Positions 37,134 through 49,377 of a DNA stretch of 64,000 bases are shown one piece after another. Below the pieces are notes generated by a model, which was not told the origin of the DNA, searched no databases, and worked only from the letters and a program-made list of their open reading frames with translations. Numbering within the stretch: the stretch's first letter is position 1; every line of letters begins with the position of its first letter. Origin of the DNA: Dalbergia cochinchinensis (Eukaryota > Streptophyta > Magnoliopsida > Fabales > Fabaceae); contig CM062371.1 in the NCBI GenBank assembly GCA_031216125.1, forward strand, positions 5,518,001 through 5,582,000. Direction: 5' to 3'. A program made the translations under genes and the position numbers.

Positions 37134-37788
37134 ACTTTTTAAATTTATATGGGTCCAAAATCCCAAGTTTCCCCAGCCCCTCAGTTGAATCATTACCGAT
37201 ATGGGCATGGCCCTCCAAAGTTTCGCTGACCATAAACACAGAACCAGACCGTAGAGCCATTCCATTTCCATATGGGCTTGGACACTAGCTGGTAGTGGGC
37301 ATGATAACTGTAAACAGATAAAAATACGGATCCCGCTTCAATCTGAAAAAGATCTCTAAAGTTGTGTCATAATTTTTACATTGTTATATATAAAAATAAG
37401 GTAGACTTTGAACATAGGAGAAACTCCTAGAAGTTGAAACCCGTGGCATAAAATTGGAATTTGCCAGTGTCACACGTAAATCATTGAAGATTAATATCAT
37501 ACAATAATATTATAGAACGAATAAAATCTCACATTGTTTAATTTTGTCATCGTCAACGTAATGCATGGCGTCACTACGCGAAAAACCTTATGAAAGTAGA
37601 GTAAGAGATTGTTGTGGCGGAAGGGTTTGGTCCTGGTGACACTCGGTGTTCATGTCACATGAGTTTACTTTCCTTTTCATTATGTGGCAAGAAACGTAAC
37701 TAACGAGGGAACCAAGGTAGAAACTCTAAAATTTAGTAAAGGACAAATTGGTCATTCCACTTTCACGTTTAGGAACCAATCATCATTG

Positions 37789-37796
37789 TTAAATAG
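37789..37796 (+). promoter_or_regulatory. Possible TATA box of the aleurain-like gene
   Basis: TTAAATAG lies 71 bp before the ATG, with a CCAAT at 37776-37780. Weak match to TATA consensus. Confidence 0.3.
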
Positions 37797-37866
37797 AGAG
37801 TGGAATAACAGTGAAGATCCCACAAATTTGGGAGAAAAATTAAAGAGAAGAACTAAAAAGAGTGAG

Positions 37867-40479
37867 ATGGCAAAGTCATCGCTGCTCCTCCTTCTGTTCT
37901 TCTGCGCCGCCGTCGCCGCCGCAGCCGGAGGATCGAGCTTCGAGGAGACCAACCCTATCCGGCTGGTATCCGACGGCGTCCGCGACTTCGAGGAGCATGT
38001 CCGCCAGGTCATCGGCGAGCATCGCCATGCTCGTCGCTTCGCCCGCTTCGCGCGGCGTTTCGGGAAGCAATACGAGACGGAGGAGGAGATGAAGCAGCGA
38101 TTCGAGATCTTCTCCGAGAATCTGAAACTCATCAGATCCACCAACAAGAAGCGACTTTCTTACACTCTCGGCGTTAATCGTATGTATACCGTTGACGCTC
38201 TCCTACGCTTACTCTTTTTTATTGTTGTTCTGTGTTTGTGAATTTTAGGGTTTGATTTGTGGAATTTGGTGTAACAGGATTTTCTGATTGGACTTGGGAG
38301 GAGTTCAAGAGAGACAGGCTTGGAGCTGCTCAGAATTGCTCTGCCACCCTCAAGGGCAGCCACAAGATCACTGAAGCTGTTCTTCCTGAAAAGGTAATCC
38401 AAATTCAGCTACTACAGTTGTTAACTGTTGCTGCTTTTTCGAATTTTCAAATTCTATTCTGAGTGCATCGGTCCATGCAATGAATGAATGCGTGTACTGT
38501 GTAGAAGTACTTTCTTAGTCTACTTTTTTTTTAATCATTTTATCGTTTTTGACAACAAATTAATCATTGATTACTCTCTTCTAGGTTTATCTTCTACATT
38601 AACGATATATTTTATTGATTTTTGATGAGTGAGTCGGCTATGCCATTTAATTTCATCACACAGTCACTGTGACTTCTGTGAAAATTTGTGATAATATTTC
38701 ATTGGCTGTGTAGGATTGGTCGTGATAATATACTAGTAGGTGTCTCGATAAATGAAACCGACTTAATTAATTCTTGTGAAACAACTTTAAATGTAATAGG
38801 GGAGGATTGTATGTGCAACATATCGTAGTCAACCAGTTCAAACCAGTTTTAGTTCTAAACACCATCGTTTTAATGTTGGTTCTACGAAAGTCTGGGAATT
38901 GGGAACGGTGAAAAGGGACTGCAGCAGAGCCCTTGTCTTTGTTTGTTTGCAAAAAAAACTTGTTCTGAGGAGCTTTCTGTGAATTTGTTTCCCCTTTCTT
39001 TTTCTGTGTGCAGAAAGATTGGAGAGAAGAAGGTATAGTCAGCCCAGTTAAAGATCAAGGCCACTGCGGATCTTGCTGGACATTCAGGTTGTTTTGACCC
39101 TGACAATCTGATTGGAATAAAGAAACTATTCTGCATTATAATGCTTCTAATCGTGAGATTTGCAATGTGCAGCACAACTGGAGCATTGGAGGCAGCTTAT
39201 GCGCAAGCTCATGGAAAGAACATCTCTCTTTCTGAGCAGCAGCTGGTGGATTGTGCTGGTGCTTTCAATAACTTTGGCTGTAATGGTGGATTGCCATCCC
39301 AAGCCTTTGAATACATTAAGTACAATGGTGGTCTTGAGACCGAGGAGGCATATCCCTACACTGGAGAAGATGGTGTTTGCAAATTCACAGCTGAAAATGT
39401 TGCGATTCAGGTCGTTGACTCTGTCAACATCACCTTGGTAAGTAAACGGATAGATATTTCTCTGCTTGACGCGTGTGGCTATTGACTCTAGAGAGATAAG
39501 GCAGAATCAGATTGTCTTGCCCTAGCTTACATCTTGATAGCATCTATACCTAATTTTTTTTTTTTTTTTTGTGAACTGGTGCAGGGTGCTGAGTATGAAT
39601 TGAAACATGCAATTGCTTTTGTTCGGCCAGTTAGTGTGGCATTTGAGGTAGTGAATGGCTTCCGAAGCTACAAGGGAGGAGTTTACACTAGTGACACTTG
39701 TGGCAACAAGCCCCTGGTGAGTGGTCTGCAAGAGAATACCTGAACTTTTACAGTCTAATGTTCAGTGCAACTTTGAGAGTACAATGCTATGCTAGAGGTT
39801 TATCACATTCATTGTTTATGTTGAATTTAGGATATCTCCAAACACAGTTGCTGTTTCCACTTTCAGTTCATGCATATAACTGTTAGCATCATGAATTGTA
39901 ATTTATTGCCCTTATTTACAAGATATATGATACATGTGTTTGCTCATCGATCATACTAATTTGAGCTAAGACACTCATTCATGGAACATTAAAGTAGTCT
40001 GTATTTGCCTGGCAGGATGTGAATCATGCTGTTCTTGCTGTCGGGTATGGAGTTGAAGATGGGGTCCCATATTGGCTCATTAAAAATTCATGGGGAGATG
40101 ACTGGGGTGACAATGGCTACTTCAAGATGGAATTGGGGAAGAACATGTGCGGTAAGGATCCACAGGACCTAAATTATTAAAGAACATCATTCAACTGACA
40201 AATTGTCATTTTCTTTCTAGACAATTGGCAAAGTTTTTTTTTTTTTTCAAATAAAAAAAGGGCCTTTAGATTGTGAACCAGTGAGCCATTAAAAATTTCA
40301 TATCATTTATATCTTCACGCAAATTTGGCCTACCTAGAGCTGTTGATAGTAAAAGATGTATATCTAAGTTCTGACTTTATAAAGTTGAGATTAATCATTC
40401 TGCAATACTGGGATTTTGCTAATCAGTTGGTTTGATTTCAGGTGTTGCAACTTGTGCATCTTATCCTGTTGTGGCTTGA
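37867..40479 (+). CDS. Aleurain-like vacuolar cysteine protease (cathepsin H type), 7 exons
   Basis: Papain-family (C1A) proenzyme acting as amino/endopeptidase in lytic vacuoles. Exons: 37867-38179, 38278-38393, 39014-39087, 39173-39437, 39585-39716, 40016-40151, 40442-40479. All introns are GT-AG and the frame closes to 357 aa, about the family's usual length. Seen in the sequence: hydrophobic signal peptide (1-20); NPIR vacuolar sorting signal (29-32); ERFNIN-type propeptide helix (about 60-95); QNCSAT (123-128), matching the cathepsin H mini-chain; oxyanion Gln158; catalytic Cys164 in CGSCW; GCNGG (203-207); catalytic His304; and Asn324 in NSWG. The reading frame is open upstream to 37684, but the ATG at 37867 is chosen because the signal peptide follows it. 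Exons 3 and 4 split just after the catalytic Cys. The gene looks intact. The 3' UTR probably runs to about 40700-40740. Confidence 0.96.
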
Positions 40480-41191
40480 TTTGTATGAGGAGAGATGCGG
40501 TGCCTGGTTGGCAGCCTTGATGACTTCCACCTTGCTTATCATGATTCAGGGTCCAGTAGTCTATACCTCAGATGAAATGTCGTTGTAATATGATGTTGAT
40601 GTTGATTTGTAGAATAAGTTTGTAGTTGGTATACCCGTTCTTGTTGGTGCTGTAAACCACATCACAAAATCATAGGGTGAATTGTGTTATCATATATGCA
40701 TAATAAGTTGTATTTGCTGTACTCCTCAATGTATTGAAGCAATTTAAGGATACCATGCTGAGCGCGGACTCAATCCTTCAGTGTTTCCAAAAAAATTTAA
40801 AAAAAGATCTTCAGTTTAAATTTGCGCTTGTGTCAACCCAAAACGTTAAACTTCAGTTCAATTTCAATAGCCTAAGAGGACGCCATTTTGCAGAATTATA
40901 ATGCAGTGGCTCGAAAATGAAAAAGCGACCTTGGCGTGAAACGTTAAACCTTGGAAAAGCTGGATTTAACTAACGCATGGCAAATTGACAAGCCATTGAC
41001 ACGGGGCGTGTACCTGAAGAAATAATACTATTCTCTGAATTCATTTGGCAAAAATTGTAGGCAAGCACTTTTGCCTCACAATCACTTTATATACATATAA
41101 AAGCGAACACCCTTATTATATTTGGCCATTAGGATTGAATGTTTGCCTTTCCTCTCCAAATTCTTTGTGAGACTAAATAAGAGAAAGAAAA

Positions 41192-41346
41192 ATGTTATTT
41201 ATATTCATGAAACACTGTGTCAATTTATACTTCATCTATTATTAGATTGGATGTGAATTTCACTTGAATAAAGTCTACATCTCATCAAATGATGGATGAG
41301 ATGTGAGTCAACATGGTGTTCCATATATGCTGAGTACAAATAACAT
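41192..41346. repeat. Foldback MITE (type 3), best copy
   Basis: Left arm atgttatttatattcatgaa...gtgtcaa and right arm ...ttgagtcaac/ gagtacaaataacat form nearly complementary ends over about 60 bases. 155 bp. The same core (attagatggg-type arm, then ccatccaat) recurs at 21196-21338 with 23265-23400, 42727-42890 and 62676-62837. Confidence 0.75.
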
Positions 41347-42726
41347 AACTCCAAGAGAAACAGCTGTGCAAAAAGGTTATAAGACGTTCTCCCCTGACCA
41401 TCGAGAAAACGTTCGTTCTATCCTACTCATAATTAATCATATACCATGCATAAAGCCTTACAAGACATTTGCTCCGAGAAGACTCTTCGACTCCCACTTT
41501 CTATGTAGGAACAATTAGATTTATCAAATTGCTATAATTTTAACCTAATACTTCCTGTATGTATTTTTCATGCAAGCAGGCTACATACACCAGACAGTTC
41601 CTTGAACTCCCATCCTGATGTTCTGTAGTTCTTAATTCTTATACTTGCCACTCCAAGCATCAAGCTATGGAGGGCCGAAGGTAACATCTTGCAACTCAGT
41701 TCCTTTCTTAGTTTCCTGAATGACTATGTAGCTATAATAACACTGGAGCAAATTTCTGTTCACCATAGTCTTTGGGTGTTTGAGAATGCATGATGATAAA
41801 TGTCATATATGAGGTCATGATTTGAAAAACGTCAATACTAGATCTAGAAATTTCTACATGTATAAAGAATTGGCCACGGAAGTTGGAAGCTCCGTACACT
41901 AGCAGTACTGGAAGTGGAAGTTTCAAGAATTGAAAATAAAGGTAAAAAACTAAAGAAAGGCAATAGGCATAGAAGAAATATTAAAAATTTTGGATGTTTC
42001 TAGCTACCGAGCTAACCGACTTCACATGCCTATATATATGTAAGCAAGTGCTCTAGCTAGCGTGCGTGAGTGAGAGTGCCTCGTGAACTGATGTGTAGCA
42101 AAACTGCAAAAATGCTCAATTGCACTAAGAAAGCGTCAAGTACCCAAAGTGTTGCTTGGTGTGTGTCGGTAGTATAGTAAGGTGCACAAAGTGGTTTATG
42201 TATTTCTAGTTAAAGAAAAATATTGTTATTTATAAAGTGTTAGTGTCTCCTTGCTCAACATGATTGCCAATATCAGTAAATTGCATGCGCAAAGTGCAAA
42301 CATAAAATGTGTGTCCTTGGATTGTGCAGCACGAAGTTGCTCCCAGTCACACATCAGAAACAAAATTATGGGGAACGAGACAAAGCTACAATGTACTCGT
42401 GAAAAAAGGAAGAGAAGCTAAAGGCCTAAAACTAACTAATACTGCGTAGGGCAGCCTACAACCAACTACAGTTGTGTAAGGCACAGTCCTAGCAACAATT
42501 ACAGTTTCATTTCATATTGAAAACTTCAAATAATACGTCTAGTTTAAGATAACTCTTGGAAGAGGGTCGAACAGGGAAGAAAGAAGCAGAGCATGTGCTT
42601 TATCTTCTCTTATACGTGATAAATAAGACAGTGTCCCGTTTAATTGTCACGTAAAGTACACTAATTATCTATCAGAGGAAACTAATATATAGTCATTGGT
42701 GCTCTGAACAATTGAGTAACGAGTTA

Positions 42727-42890
42727 TGTTATTCGTAGTTATGATGATACATGGAATATCATACCGACTTATAATACATTTATCATTGGATGAGGTGTGG
42801 ACATCGTTTAAGCATGATTCACAGCCCACCCAATGAATAATGAGATATGAGTTGACATAATGTGTTATGCATCTTAAATACAAATAATAA
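42727..42890. repeat. Foldback MITE (type 3), second copy
   Basis: Left arm ...cattggatgaggtgtggaca and right arm cccacccaatgaataatgag are complementary, ending near gtatttaaga/ttaaatacaaataat. Related to 41192-41346. Confidence 0.65.
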
Positions 42891-42899
42891 ATCAGTGAC

Positions 42900-43480
42900 T
42901 TGAACCCAATGTTCTAAAAGCAGGACCGAACCGATCAGTCGGACTGGTTGAACTGAGAGTCGGCCTGTTATCCGGTCTGGCTTAAACCTGAAAACCTCCC
43001 TAGAAAATACCGGCCAAGAACTACTTTGAACCGCTCGGAACTCAGTAAACCAAACAAATCAGCCTGGCCAAAAAACCGGTCAGAAGGTTTTTTTTTTAAA
43101 AAAAAGATGCAAAATGATATCATTTTGGATTTTTTTTTAAAAAAAAGTCCTAAAATTTTATATTTTCTAATTTTTTTCGTTTTGTTACATGAGAAGTAGT
43201 AAATTGAGAAATTTGATCCGTATGGATAATATTTATTTTGATTAAGAGATAAATTATGTTATGTTCTATAGGTTTATTAATGCCTAATTTAATTTAGTTA
43301 TTTTATGACATATATTTTATTTTATATATTTATATATATATATACATATTTTATTATATACCGATTATGTTCTAGTTAGACTCCTGATTAAATCAGTTAA
43401 ATTTCTAAACCTTTGAACCCTTATCCCGATCAATTTGATATCCAGTCCGGTTGTCTGTCAGAAACCTTACTTGAACCCCA
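42900..43480. repeat. TIR element with GGACCGG-like ends
   Basis: Left end gttctaaaagcaggaccgaa...ggactggttgaact. The right end, on the minus strand, reads ggactggat...gggttcaaaggtttag. The interior has mirrored A/T runs (about 43090-43150) and AT-rich DNA. I recall plant MITEs with such gaccgg-rich ends. Ends are approximate. Confidence 0.45.
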
Positions 43481-44145
43481 TCTCCATATTTCATTAGTAT
43501 CCTACGACCATATCACTGTTTGAACGTTTATAGGAAGGAAACTTACTGCCTGTTTGGATAGCATTCAAAATCCGTTGCGGTGAAAATAGTCAATTTGAAA
43601 AAGATTGTTTTTGTTTTTGTATTTTTAATTCTAAAATAAGTGAATCGTGGTCACAAGAATCAATCTTGGTATAAGTAGGAATTGGTAACTTTTGTTGAAA
43701 GTGGCTTACATTGCAATAAAGCCTCAAAAGCTCCCAAATTACTTTATTACCCTTGGTTTTCTTGAATATGACAAAAATCAATTTTCCTTACCATAGAACA
43801 ATGTCTATTTTAGTAATTAAATCTTTAAAATCAATTTGCTTTATTATTTTTTAATAAAAACACCATATTCAATAATACTTTCTTAACATCATTCTTAAAT
43901 ATAAATCAATTATTTTAAAAATAATTATATCAAAATCTAAACTAACCACCCTAAAATTTTGGAAGTATCATATAGTATCACAGATCCTCCAACTTAGTCA
44001 AGCTTGAAGGGTCCTCACAGCAAAATTTATGTTACAGCTGAGCCAACCCTTGATTGCTGAGTGTGAGAGGGACTCGAAGATCCAACATGTTGGCATGTCC
44101 AACAAGATGGATTCTCATCTACAATTGCCAGTCAATGCCTTTTAA

Positions 44146-45400
44146 TGCGGTTGTATTTAACCACATTTTATAAACATAGTTAAATGAAATTAACTATGTG
44201 GCAAATCACTAAAACATTTTCACACCATTGTCTATCTCCTTCCTCTATGTCCTTCATTCTCACTCCGCCCACCTTTTCAATGCACCCCTCCTTTGATGAT
44301 AATGGTTGCCACCAAGCCATCTCCTCCCTCCTCCGCCACCACCATCACCACCCTTTCCTCACTCGCACCCTTTTGCTTTTTCTGCTACACCCACACTACC
44401 CACTTCTCCTCACCTTGGTAAAGAAAATTCTCTTCCCTCTCTCTTTCTTTCTCTTCCTCCAGTTTCCAAATGTTACTCAAACTTAGCTTCAGTTTCAGTT
44501 CTAGTGTCTTCATTCGCTACTAAATCTCGATTCCCTTTCCATTTCGCTTTTGATTGATGCCACAATCACCATAGCTGAAGCTTTGAAAATTTTCCCTTTT
44601 TTTTGTTTTTTCTGTTGCTAAGTTCTTCGTTCAATTTCAATTTTCGATGCACTAGCTGTACCAATAGGTTGATTTTTTCTTTTTCTTTTTATGTTTTCTA
44701 TGATTGATTCTGGAATTTCTTTGTATTTTTTGGGTTTGGAATTTTAGGGTCTGAAGTTTTTGCATATAAAGCTGTTGGATATTGATTTGGAGGAAGAGGG
44801 AAAAGTTCTCAAAACATTGATTTTTTTTTTTTTGTGTTGGGTTGTTGGTTACTTTCTTGTGGTATGAGATTTTGATGCCTCAGCTGTTGGCTTGGCGAAT
44901 GTGGAGGAATTCTCGACTTAGGAAGAGCAAGAGGTTTAAGGCCATAAAAATAAGGAAGTTGAGGAAGACGGCTACTAGGCAGTGTCATAATTGCTTGAAT
45001 CTATATAGAGATCAGAATCTGTGGGGTTGGTTTATGTGTTCTTATATAGAAATCAGACCCCTGTTGATGCCTTGGTTCCTTTTTATGGAATTACCCTTTC
45101 GGGTTGTTAACAGAAACTCTGTTTTTAGTTTGATGGAATTTCATTGCCGAATTATTGAAGCCTTTACTTGAGGCGGTAGTCAGAAGGGGAAAAGGATCGA
45201 TGATGATGGTGATGGTGATGGCAAAGGGGAGAGGAGAGGTTGGTGATGGTGGTGTCAGAGGAAGGAGGAGATAGGTGAGGCAGAAACAGGGGAAATGAGG
45301 GTGGAAAGAGAGATGAAGACTAAGAGGAGATGAAGATTGTTTTGTATTTAGCCACAAAATTTCATTTAACCACATTCATAAATTATGGTTAATTGTGGCA
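44146..45400 (+). mobile_element. Pack-type TIR element carrying a gene fragment
   Basis: 44146-44218 and the reverse complement of about 45335-45400 align over about 65 bases (shared ggttaaatgaaatt-like and tgtggc blocks). A 1.25-kb interior contains gene-like sequence: a pyrimidine-rich 5'-UTR-like part, an apparent intron, and a coding fragment at 44842-45080. No transposase is present. Both ends lack a clear target duplication, so superfamily (Mutator-like is my guess) is open. Confidence 0.65.
44842..45080 (+). pseudogene. Captured fragment of a conserved plant membrane protein gene
   Basis: The frame reads F-L-W-Y-E-I-L-M-P-Q-L, then W-R-x-x-R-N, K-R-F-K-A-I, K-L-R-K-T-A-T-R-Q-C, N-C-L, Y-R-D-Q-N and F-M-C-S-Y. 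From memory this matches a conserved plant protein annotated as stress-response NST1-like, where the segment after Y-R-D-Q-N-P-G-G-G continues into a C-x-x-C-type cysteine motif. Here G-G-G is altered, the next cysteine is lost, and the match stops soon after. The source gene is not in this window. Family naming is from memory and moderately sure; the decay and position between TIRs are visible. Confidence 0.6.
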
Positions 45401-46228
45401 CTAGAATTCGATTATCCTAAACTTTATCTAATAAATAGTTTTTTCTTTTCAATCACCCACATTTTTTAAATGTGATTAGATACTTATAAAGTGTAATTAA
45501 ATACCAATTATAGAAAAGATATTAACTAATAACTATAGAGTAGTAGTCACCTTCCAACAATCAGGTACTCATACAGGTGTGCCGTTGCTAAAACGTTGAT
45601 GGCCTTTGACTATGAGGTAAGCCCGTTGAATTTTTACTGTACAGTATGCAGAGGAGAATGAAAGGCTCGGCAATTCTAAGGCTCTACTTTTTTCTTCTTT
45701 TTTTTTAACTTTTCCTTGTTCAGATTTCATTTGTTTATAATAAGGTGCCTTGTAATAAAACTAGCATATAACCTCGGGTCATGCACGGGAGCAAAGTAAC
45801 TGATTTTCCTTATTTATACAATTGAATCAACTTAAATGTTATAATTGTTATAAATATTTTTGTTTAAAACAAAAAATATTATCTTTATGAAAGATAAAAA
45901 ATTATTAAAGTAACATATAATTTATCATTTGTTCGAGTTTTATGGACAAAAGAATAATCAATTATCATCAATTCAATTTATAGTTAGTTGGTAAGATAAT
46001 ATTTAGCTAGGATTAGAAAATAAAATATTATCACAAACTAAACTTATTTAAAGATTTATAACTTAAAATCTATATATGGTGTATAAAAATTTCTTAAGTG
46101 AACTATTTTTTTATTTTTTTGATATGAAAGCTAAATGAACTTTTTTTTTTTATTAAACCAAGATAGCAATGACTTTCTTCAACATAATGAGAAAAGTACA
46201 TAATGGTCCCTAGCAGAACCACTATTAA
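45401..46228. other. Spacer with a segment duplicated near 61.4 kb
   Basis: AT-rich. Contains the duplicated block at 45617-45760 (separate entry). No gene. Confidence 0.5.
45617..45760 (+). repeat. ~140-bp segment shared with 61352-61500
   Basis: Both copies share agcccgttgaa, tactgtacagtatgcaga, taaggctctac, a T-rich stretch and aacttttccttgt. About 80-85% alike by eye. Confidence 0.75.
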
Positions 46229-47723
46229 TCATGATTTTGAAAACTTAACCAGACTTTGAATCAGAAAAGGAATTAGTTTAAAGGTTTAACTGAGGTCTAA
46301 TTTAAGTAAAATTGGATTATAAATAAATAAATAAATAAAGTAAATATACAGATATATAAATATTTATATTTATATGACATCAAATAAATAAAGACTATTA
46401 AAAAATTATATAAAAATTTAATAAGATAACAATAGTTTTAGAAAATAAAATCATTATATCAAATAAAGTCTATTAATGATGATATTTGAGTGCTTGGTAA
46501 AGACGTCAAATGAAATAAATGATATTTTGGAGCCATAGATAAACATGGGAAAGCTTATATTTTTTGCAAAGTATTATTTGACATTTTGATTACCAAATTA
46601 TCATAAACATCATAGTTGCTAATTAGAAAATTTTAATAATACACTTTATGTTGCTAAAGTTTTAACATAAATGTACTTTACGTGGCTTTCTAAGATGCAA
46701 GCACCAAGTTATGTGGTTTTGTAAGTTGCAATGGGGCAGGTTTTTGCTCAATTCGGCCCCGTTCTATATCGGATAAAATGAGTCTTAACATATCCCGCCC
46801 TTACTTGAGGATTTTATAAGTTTAAACCCATATTTGCCTCGCCCTGCCCCTCCATTTTTCAAAAAATCTGTAAAATTATCTCAAAATTTAAAACATCAAA
46901 ACACAAATATGTAAAATACAATCAATATTGATATTTAAATTATAAAGTAGCAATCATCGATACTAAAAAATAACAGAATATTCTTAATAGAAAAAATAAC
47001 TAAATTCCAAATAAGGTTAACATATTTCCATACTTATTACTGTATTAGTATATTAGGATTAGGAAGTCTTCTTTTAATATGTATATATACACACATAATA
47101 TATTAATAATTATATTTTTAAATATATATAGAGTACGAGGCGGATTCACCCTAAATCCGTACTCATAAGCAAAACCCACCGCGCATTAAGACAGATTTTA
47201 AACCTGACCCTAACCTGAGCAGGGCAAGTAAGACGGGCTCTCCGCGGATAAGGTTGTAATTGACATAACTACTTAAAGTTTCACATGGAAGTGCACAAGA
47301 AAAAGGAAGTTAAGTTTTGTGATTATAAAAGGGAAAGAAGACTATCCTGCAAGATTACTAGAACCAAGGTCCCAAAAGAGTATGAATTGAGACGGTAAAG
47401 CAGTTTAAAGTATTTTAAATTTTTTTCAGTTATTTTTTGGCTTAAAAATTGGGTAAATGTTTAAATCGCTGGACTAGTACAACGGCTTCGGTTGGCCTAT
47501 TTTTTTGGTTTTTGGCCGATTCATCCGAATTTTTAGTGGTTTTTAAATTTTAGGTATTTTGAGTTAATAATATTTGGTGTACAATAAAATTACACAATAA
47601 ATACATATCATACATCTTATTTTCATTGGATATGATAAGTGAGCATGGCTAAATCGGACACTAAACCAATTCCTAGCTCAATCAGTTGAGCTGGTTTTGT
47701 TTTGCCCTGTTTTAGAATCATGA
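46229..47723. mobile_element. Possible TIR element with a nested MITE
   Basis: Left end TCATGATTTTGAAAACTT, right end (minus strand) TCATGATTCTAAAACAGG. The interior is AT-rich and non-coding and is split by a GC-richer unit at 46729-47253. The terminal match is short. Confidence 0.4.
46729..47253. repeat. GGGGCAGG/CCCGCC-ended MITE nested in 46229-47723
   Basis: Left end has atggggcaggttttt...cggccccgtt...cccgccc; right end has gagcagggcaag...gacgggctc. Possible imperfect target duplication: ttgtaagttg before and ttgtaattg after. Confidence 0.5.
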
Positions 47724-49377
47724 CTAAAATGCTGAACAGAAAAAGCTTAAGTTTTTTTTTCGACAGTATCCTCTTATTTGGTCGATGAGAGATTAATCTT
47801 CTAGGGTAGGGTAAGCCGCCTAAGTGGAGACTTCTTCCAATAGTATTTTTCCATACACATAAATCCCGGAATCGAGGAATCTAATAATTTCATATTATTA
47901 TTAAAAAAAGATAATTACATATTAATTTTGATAGACTGAGAGATTTAAAAATTTTAAATTATATTGTGATAACCTAGGTGCACGTGTCCTTGAACAAGTT
48001 CAATATGGCCCTGATGTCCCCCAAAACCCACTCGTGTTGCTGAGAAGGCCCCAGATACATGAAGGGTCAAGGGGTGAAAAGCTGGAGATGCTGTTGCAGA
48101 ATTCTGCAAACCAGGCTCACTGCAACGAGAGGACCTGATGTTAACACAACAGAAAATGATGCAGTTTCGATAAATGAGATCTCCACCTCTATAAAACACT
48201 CCAAGCTCAGTTTCTCATATAGAAATCGAGCTCTATCACCCCCAACACACATTTCCTCCCCTTCTCACTCAATCTAACCTCATTCATCCTTCTCCAAAGA
48301 TCAAAGGTAAGAGATTTCATGGGTTTTGTTATCTCCTTCCTCTCCATTCTATGTTTTATGATTTGGGTTGTTACTTTCTCCCATTGTTGTCAAGTGGGAG
48401 TGCTCCCCAATATTGCTAGAGTTGTTTTAGAGTTATCTAGATGTTATTAGAGTTTAATCATGAGTCAATGTTGCTTTATGGTAGTTGTTGGTTCTATTCC
48501 AAGCTTTCATGGTCAAGTTGGTGGTGCCCACATACTCCCGGCTTTAAACAGTGAGTGGGTTCAAATTCATGGCCTTACTTTTAAGCATCATGAGTATGTT
48601 TATGCATGATGATTATTAAATATGAAAATAGAGATGAAAGTATGATTATATATATGATTTTGCAAATATGGCAAGCTAGAAAAAGAGCATGTTTTTGACA
48701 ATAGCATGAACCATGGGACCATGATTGATATGTTGTATGTTAAGGAAACATTTTATGTGTAAGTCTAAGAGATTTACTGTAGAATATATGATTTAATAAG
48801 TTGTTAGTTTGTCCAACATGTTTCAAGAGTTTATGATATCTTTGTGCTTCAAGCCTTGAGATTTCGAAATGTGATTTTAGAGTATCAGTTGAGATATTTT
48901 AACAAGAATGTCAGAGTATGACTTAGTTTCATGAATAGAGATGTTATTATAATATCAAAGTTTTTATGATTATGAACTTTTCCATTTCAAAGTATGATGT
49001 TAGAATTATTAAGTTGTGAAAAGATGTTAGTTTGAGAAATGAGATATTAGAAATTCAGTTTTTATGATACTTCGAAGTATGAAATTTAGTATGATTAGTA
49101 TTGACTGTCAGATATATATTCTATAAGCTTCAAATTGGAACGCCTACAAACGGGCGATCCCTTGCGCATAATTTTACAATTTCAGTTATACTAAAGCTAG
49201 ATTGCTAGAGTTATATAAGTTCATAACTTTTAGATTTTCAAGAGTTTTCATATTTAAATGGTTTTATAAAGAGCTAGAGTATGAATATGATAGTATTTAG
49301 AGATTTTATGAATTATCTTGATGATTTCAAGGAATAGAGTAATTTTGTATGAAAGAGTTTTGAACCCAAAATAAAGC

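Larger units (their letters stand above)
40480..44145. other. 3' UTR and intergenic region
   Basis: Begins with the 3' UTR of the protease gene. The remainder holds MITE copies (listed separately) and AT-rich DNA. Frames at 41303-41518, 42665-42883 and 43590-43781 show no domain; two of these lie in or beside MITEs. Confidence 0.5.

Noticed and set aside
37684..37866. Upstream extension of the protease reading frame
   Set aside because: A signal peptide begins exactly at the ATG at 37867; the extension would bury it and has promoter-like sequence.
44184..44557. Overlapping Pro/His/Ser-rich open frames
   Set aside because: Pyrimidine-rich leader-like DNA inside a TIR element; no domain.
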